This document shows, in pieces, positions 60,030 through 64,000 of a DNA stretch of 64,000 nucleotides. Under the pieces are notes generated by a model that saw only the letters and a program-made list of their open reading frames with translations, ran no database searches and had not been told where the DNA came from. The DNA is from Actinomadura sp. NBRC 104425 (lineage in GTDB: Bacteria > Actinomycetota > Actinomycetes > Streptosporangiales > Streptosporangiaceae). Each line of letters opens with the position of its first letter. The first letter of the stretch is position 1. Position numbers and translations under genes: made by a program. The stretch is taken from NCBI RefSeq assembly GCF_030269545.1, contig NZ_BSTN01000005.1, positions 124,001 through 188,000 of the forward strand. Direction: 5' to 3'.

Positions 60030-60779
60030 ATGGAGCCGGGTACGCAGCAGGCGGCGGGTGCGCGCATCCTGGTCGTGGATGACGAACCCGCGGTGCGCGA
60101 GTCACTGACCACCAGTCTGGAGTTCGAGGGGTACCGGGTCGCGGGCGCCGCCGACGGCGTCGCCGCGCTGGAGGAGGTCGAGCGCACCCCTCCCGACCTG
60201 GTGGTGCTGGACGTGCTGATGCCGCGCATGGACGGACTGACCGCCTGCCGCCGGCTGCGGGCCAAGGGCGCCATGATGCCGGTCCTCATGCTGACCGCCC
60301 GCGACATGGTCGGCGACCGCGTCACCGGGCTGGACGCCGGCGCCGACGACTACCTGGTCAAACCGTTCGAGCTGGACGAGCTGCTGGCCCGCGTGCGCGC
60401 CCTGCTGCGCCGCAGCGCCATGGCCGCCGCGGCCGCCGCCGGCACCGGCGGCGCAGGCGGCGCAGGCGGCGAACAGGACCTGCTGGTCTTCGACGACCTG
60501 CGGATGAACACGCTGACCCGCGAGGTGTCGCGCGCCGGCAACCCGCTGGAACTGACCCGCACCGAGTACATGCTGCTGGAGATGTTCCTGCGGCACCCCC
60601 GGCAGGTCCTCACCCGCGAGCAGATCCTGGAGACGGTGTGGGGCTTCGACTTCGAGCCCGCCTCCAACTCCCTGGAGGTGTACGTGATGTACCTGCGCCG
60701 CAAAACCGAGAACGGCGGCCTGCCGCGGCTCATCCACACCGTGCGCGGCGTGGGGTACGTGCTGAGATCGGCGTCATGA
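60030..60779 (+). CDS. OmpR-type response regulator, MprA-like
   Basis: The 249-residue protein has the receiver acidic pocket DDE near residue 18, the phospho-Asp in [12 protein letters not shown], the Lys in YLVKPF, and a winged helix ([20 protein letters not shown]). The glycine/alanine linker between them is longer than usual. The ATG at 60030 appears leaderless. It overlaps the kinase gene by 4 bases. Confidence 0.93.
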   Translation: MEPGTQQAAGARILVVDDEPAVRESLTTSLEFEGYRVAGAADGVAALEEVERTPPDLVVLDVLMPRMDGLTACRRLRAKGAMMPVLMLTARDMVGDRVTGLDAGADDYLVKPFELDELLARVRALLRRSAMAAAAAAGTGGAGGAGGEQDLLVFDDLRMNTLTREVSRAGNPLELTRTEYMLLEMFLRHPRQVLTREQILETVWGFDFEPASNSLEVYVMYLRRKTENGGLPRLIHTVRGVGYVLRSAS

Positions 60780-62239
60780 TGCGCCGGCTGCCGCTGCGCG
60801 GGCGGCTGGCGCTGCTGATCGCACTGGCGGTGGCCGTGGCGGTGGCGGTGTGCGCGTCGGCCAGCTGGTTTTTGGTGCGCGGCCAGCTGTACGCCAAGCT
60901 GGACCAGCGGCTGGTGGGGATCGGCGGCCCGATGGTGGACGAACACGAGCCCGGCCCCGACGGTGGGCTGAGCGGAGGCATCGTGTTCCGCATGCGGCGG
61001 GACCTGAAGTCCGTGCTGGACACCTGCACGCCGACCGCCACCAGCGAGGGCGAGGTGCGGCCGCTGCCCGGCCCCTACACGATCATGCAGGTGGTGACCC
61101 AGGAGGGCGCCCCGTGCACGGTGCCGGGCGCCGGGTCGCTGCCGGTGACGGCGGCGGACATGCAGGTCGCACGCGGAACGCGGGCGCAGGCGCTCTACGA
61201 CGGCACCGGCGTGGACGCCGACGGCAACCGCCGGGACGTGCGGATCTACACCCGCCCGTTCCTGGCCGAGGACGGCACCCGCGCGGCGGTGTCGTTCGCG
61301 ATCCCGCTGGACGAGGTCACCGCGCCGCTGAACACGCTGGCGCTGTTCCTGGTGGCGGTGACGGCGCTGGGGGTGCTGGCGTCGGCCGGGGCGGGGCTGG
61401 TGATCGCGCGGGCGTCGCTGCGTCCGGTGGACGAGCTGACCCAGGTGGTCGAGCACATCGCCCGCACCGAGGACCTGGACACCCGCATCCCCGAGGAGGG
61501 CCGCGACGAGATCGCCCGGCTGAGCCGGTCGTTCAACACCATGACCGCGGCGCTGGCCGCGTCCCGGGAACGGCAGCAGCAGCTGATCGCCGACGCCGGG
61601 CACGAGCTGCGCACGCCGCTGACCAGCCTGCGCACCAACATCGACCTGCTGCTGCGCTCGCACGAGACCGGGCGGGAGCTGCCGCCGGACACGCGGCGGC
61701 GGATGCTGGTCAACGTCAAGGCGCAGATGCAGGAGCTGTCCAGCCTGGTCGGGGACCTGCTGGAGCTGGCCCGTCCCGCCGAGCAGGAGCCGTCGCAGGA
61801 GATCGTGGCGCTGCACGACGTGGTGGCGCGCGCGGTGGAACGCGCCCGGCTGCGCGGCCCGGGGCTGCGCATCGTCACCGATGTCAAACCGTGGTTCGTG
61901 CGCGGCGACCCGGGGTCGCTGGAGCGGGCCGTGGTGAACCTGCTGGACAACGCGGTGAAGTTCAGCCCGCCGGGCGGCACGGTGGGCGTGCGGCTGAGCG
62001 CGGGCGAGCTGACCGTGCGCGACCAGGGGCCGGGCATCGCCGCCGAGGACCTGCCGCACGTGTTCGACCGGTTCTGGCGTTCGCCGTCGGCGCGCAGCCT
62101 TCCCGGGTCGGGGCTGGGCCTGTCGATCGTAGCGCGGGTGGTGCACGAAAGCGGCGGCCAGGTCGGCCTGGAGCCGGCCGACGGGGGCGGCACGCTGGCA
62201 CGCGTCCGCCTGCCCGGCTCCCCGTCCCGCCCCGACTGA
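60776..62239 (+). CDS. Sensor histidine kinase, MprB-like
   Basis: The 487-residue protein has one N-terminal and one central membrane segment around a roughly 150-residue extracytoplasmic domain with two cysteines. A HAMP domain follows ([18 protein letters not shown]), then the H-box [16 protein letters not shown], the N-box [14 protein letters not shown], and G-boxes RDQGPGI and GSGLGLSI. It senses envelope stress in homologues and phosphorylates the adjacent regulator. Confidence 0.93.
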   Translation: MMRRLPLRGRLALLIALAVAVAVAVCASASWFLVRGQLYAKLDQRLVGIGGPMVDEHEPGPDGGLSGGIVFRMRRDLKSVLDTCTPTATSEGEVRPLPGPYTIMQVVTQEGAPCTVPGAGSLPVTAADMQVARGTRAQALYDGTGVDADGNRRDVRIYTRPFLAEDGTRAAVSFAIPLDEVTAPLNTLALFLVAVTALGVLASAGAGLVIARASLRPVDELTQVVEHIARTEDLDTRIPEEGRDEIARLSRSFNTMTAALAASRERQQQLIADAGHELRTPLTSLRTNIDLLLRSHETGRELPPDTRRRMLVNVKAQMQELSSLVGDLLELARPAEQEPSQEIVALHDVVARAVERARLRGPGLRIVTDVKPWFVRGDPGSLERAVVNLLDNAVKFSPPGGTVGVRLSAGELTVRDQGPGIAAEDLPHVFDRFWRSPSARSLPGSGLGLSIVARVVHESGGQVGLEPADGGGTLARVRLPGSPSRPD

Positions 62240-62247
62240 CCCCAACG

Positions 62248-62290
62248 GAAAGCCCCGCGCGCCCGGCGTTTCAGGGCGGGCGGGGCTTTC
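62248..62290 (+). terminator. 11-bp hairpin terminator of the two-component operon
   Basis: GAAAGCCCCGC (62248-62258) pairs exactly with 62280-62290, starting 9 bases after the kinase stop. Confidence 0.65.
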
Positions 62291-62350
62291 TCATCCGGGG
62301 TTAAGGAAGGACTCAGGGCCTTCCCACACCGGCCGGTCAACGTAGGTCCC

Positions 62351-63766
62351 ATGAGTCACATGGTCACCGATCGGGCCGAACCCGCCGGGCCGTCGTCGTC
62401 CCCGCCCGGACCGGGCGGGCGGGGACGCCTGGTGGAGATCGCCGTGCCCGTCTACAACGAAGAGCATGTGCTGGCGCACAGCGTGCGGCGGCTGCACACC
62501 TATCTCGAGCAGACCTTCCCCTACCGGTTCCGCATCACCATCGCCGACAACGCCAGCACCGATGGCACCTGGCGCGTCGCGCGGGACCTGGAGGCCGAGC
62601 TGCCGGCGGTGCGCGCGGTGCGGCTGGAGCAGAAGGGCCGCGGCCGCGCACTGCGGCACGTGTGGGGCACCAGTGACGCCGACGTCGTCGCCTATATGGA
62701 CGTGGACCTGTCCACCGACCTGGACGCCTTCCTGCCGCTGGTGGCGCCGCTGATCTCCGGGCACAGCGACCTGGCGATCGGGTCGCGGCTGACCCGGGGG
62801 TCGGCGGTGGTGCGCGGCCCCAAACGGGAGGTGATCTCCCGCTGCTACAACCTGCTGCTGCGCACGACGCTGGCGGCGCGGTTCACCGATGCGCAGTGCG
62901 GTTTCAAGGCCGCCCGCACGCAGATCGTGCAGGCGCTGCTGCCGTCGGTGGAGGACGAGCAGTGGTTCTTCGACACCGAACTGCTGCTGCTGGCCGAACG
63001 CAACGGGCTGCGCATCCACGAGGTGCCGGTGGACTGGGTGGACGACCCCGACAGCCGCGTGGACGTGCTGCGCACCGCGCTGGACGACCTCAAGGGCATG
63101 GCGCGCGTGGGACGCCGCATGATGACCGGCGCGTTCCGCGCACCGGTGGGCGGCCGGCCCGCCCCGCAGCTGCCGGCCGGGATGGCCCACCAGCTCCCCT
63201 CGTTCGCGATCATCGGGGTGTTCAGCACGCTCGCGCAGCTGGTGCTGTTCGTGCTGCTGCGCACGGTGATGGGGCCGCTGTGGGCCAACGCGCTGTCCCT
63301 GGTGGTCACCACGATCGGCAACACCGCCGCCAACCGCCGCTTCACCTTCGGGGTGACCGGGCCGCAGCGGGCGCTGCGCCACCAGCTGGAGGGTGGGCTG
63401 GCGTTCCTGCTGGGATTGGCACTGAGCACCGGCGGCCTGGCGCTGCTGCACGCGCTGGCGCCCGGCGCGTCGCGGATCGTGGAGGTGGTGGCGTTGGTGT
63501 GCGCCAACGGCGTGGCGACACTGGTGCGGTTCCTGCTGATGCGCGCCTGGATCTTCCACCCGCGGCGCCTGGACCGCTCCACCGCCCCCGCCGCAGGCCC
63601 CGCCGCAGGCCCCGTCGCCGGCCCTGTCGCCGGCCCTGTCGCCGGGCCTGTCGCCGGCCCTGTCGCCGGGCCGGCGCCCCAGCCCGTCGCCGGGCATGCC
63701 GCGGCCCCGGCCGTGTTCGCGCATGATCCGTCCCAGACCCGTCCCGACACGGAAGAGACCCGATGA
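62351..63766 (+). CDS. GT2 glycosyltransferase fused to a GtrA-type membrane domain
   Basis: The N-terminal 240 residues are a family 2 glycosyltransferase (EIAVPVYNEEHVL, ADNASTDGTW, the DxD-like YMDVDLSTD, and GSRLTRGSAVVRGPKRE). They are dolichol-phosphate-mannose-synthase-like. Residues 270-410 form four membrane helices of the GtrA family (FAIIGVFSTLAQLVLFVLL; NTAANRRFTF). The tail has a GPVA repeat (about 415-440). It probably makes lipid-linked sugar for the overlapping mannosyltransferase-like gene. Confidence 0.92.
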   Translation: MSHMVTDRAEPAGPSSSPPGPGGRGRLVEIAVPVYNEEHVLAHSVRRLHTYLEQTFPYRFRITIADNASTDGTWRVARDLEAELPAVRAVRLEQKGRGRALRHVWGTSDADVVAYMDVDLSTDLDAFLPLVAPLISGHSDLAIGSRLTRGSAVVRGPKREVISRCYNLLLRTTLAARFTDAQCGFKAARTQIVQALLPSVEDEQWFFDTELLLLAERNGLRIHEVPVDWVDDPDSRVDVLRTALDDLKGMARVGRRMMTGAFRAPVGGRPAPQLPAGMAHQLPSFAIIGVFSTLAQLVLFVLLRTVMGPLWANALSLVVTTIGNTAANRRFTFGVTGPQRALRHQLEGGLAFLLGLALSTGGLALLHALAPGASRIVEVVALVCANGVATLVRFLLMRAWIFHPRRLDRSTAPAAGPAAGPVAGPVAGPVAGPVAGPVAGPAPQPVAGHAAAPAVFAHDPSQTRPDTEETR

Positions 63767-64000
63767 CCTCCCCCGCACACTCGACACAGACCTTTCCCGC
63801 AGCGCCGCACCCCAGGCACGCGGCCGGCGGCGGAGGCAGGCCGCGCGGCTCCGGCCGCCTGAGGCGGCTGGCCCTGGGCGGCCCGGACGACCCGCGCTGG
63901 TCGCGGCCGGCCCTGTGGGGCGTCCTGCTCGTGGCCTTCGCGCTGTACGCGTGGGGGCTGTCGGAGAACGGCTACGCCAACAACTACTACGCGGCGGCGG
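63763..64000 (+). CDS. Family 39-type membrane glycosyltransferase, start only
   Basis: The ATG overlaps the stop of the GT2/GtrA gene by 4 bases. The visible 79 residues have a basic N-terminus, a first membrane helix (LWGVLLVAFALYAWGL) and the loop ENGYANNYYAAA. That loop is the acceptor-site start of ArnT/PMT-like transferases that use polyprenyl-phosphate sugars. The rest is outside the window. Confidence 0.82.
   Translation, partial: MTSPAHSTQTFPAAPHPRHAAGGGGRPRGSGRLRRLALGGPDDPRWSRPALWGVLLVAFALYAWGLSENGYANNYYAAA

Overview
The window is very GC-rich, gene-dense DNA from an actinomycete. Support comes from strong third-position G/C bias, frequent GTG/TTG starts, leaderless-looking starts, many 4-base stop/start overlaps, a mycothiol-dependent isomerase-type protein, a DUF1918 protein, a DUF574/Methyltransf_19 methyltransferase, MprA/MprB-like regulators and a MsiK-style sugar importer that lacks its own ATPase. 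Streptosporangiales (Actinomadura-like) is my best guess, by inference only. I see no rRNA, tRNA, CRISPR array, complete insertion sequence or plasmid origin.

Layout. 0-5 kb: the tail of an unidentified gene, a switch-like RNA candidate, a secreted GH3 N-acetylhexosaminidase, a fluoride-channel pair (crcB/fluC) and a frameshifted membrane protein. 5-8.7 kb: an RNA-repair operon (RNA ligase plus HD-Pnk end-healing enzyme) divergent from a DUF43/BpsA-type aminopropyltransferase-like protein. 8.7-17.6 kb: HEAT-repeat protein, mycothiol-dependent isomerase-like protein, a heterodimeric ABC exporter (one half frameshifted), an HSL-type hydrolase and a PucR-type regulator. 17.6-26.6 kb: isochorismatase-like hydrolase, Tat-exported BBE oxidase, a zinc-ribbon coiled-coil protein, an Rrf2-MFS-RidA locus with a candidate operator, an immunity-like protein and several decayed gene fragments. 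26.9-31.7 kb: a stress block of universal stress protein, DUF1918, a 34-residue peptide coupled to a PCMT-like methyltransferase, and a GAF-SpoIIE phosphatase. 32-38 kb: DUF574 methyltransferase, tyrosine recombinase, MocR regulator divergent from a methyltransferase, and an amidase. 38-43 kb: a drug-type ABC exporter and a three-gene isoprenoid cluster. 43-50 kb: acetyltransferase, RsgA, a SnoaL-like protein, a second HEAT protein, a TetR-controlled dehydrogenase and AlkB. 50-57 kb: a polyol import and oxidation operon with a DeoR regulator. 57-64 kb: LysR, a 504-residue alanine-rich helical protein, an MprAB-like two-component pair and two glycosyltransferases.

The most interesting parts are: (1) the isoprenoid trio, in which an (E)-prenyl synthase diverges from a degenerate cis-prenyltransferase overlapping a squalene/phytoene-synthase-like enzyme; (2) the RNA-repair operon and its divergent BpsA-like neighbour; (3) the tiny hydrophilic peptide translationally coupled to a PCMT-like methyltransferase; and (4) several clear operator dyads whose positions assign regulators to targets.

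Decay or sequence error is common. Four apparent frameshifts lie in otherwise well-conserved genes (near 4.74, 14.45, 29.49 and 29.59 kb). At least ten short fragments of recognisable families remain (ECF sigma, AraC, MocR, HEAT-type, HxlR, hydroxyacid dehydrogenase, amidase, tyrosine recombinase and others). Fragments of three families found intact at 33-38 kb (recombinase, MocR, amidase) also occur elsewhere in the window.
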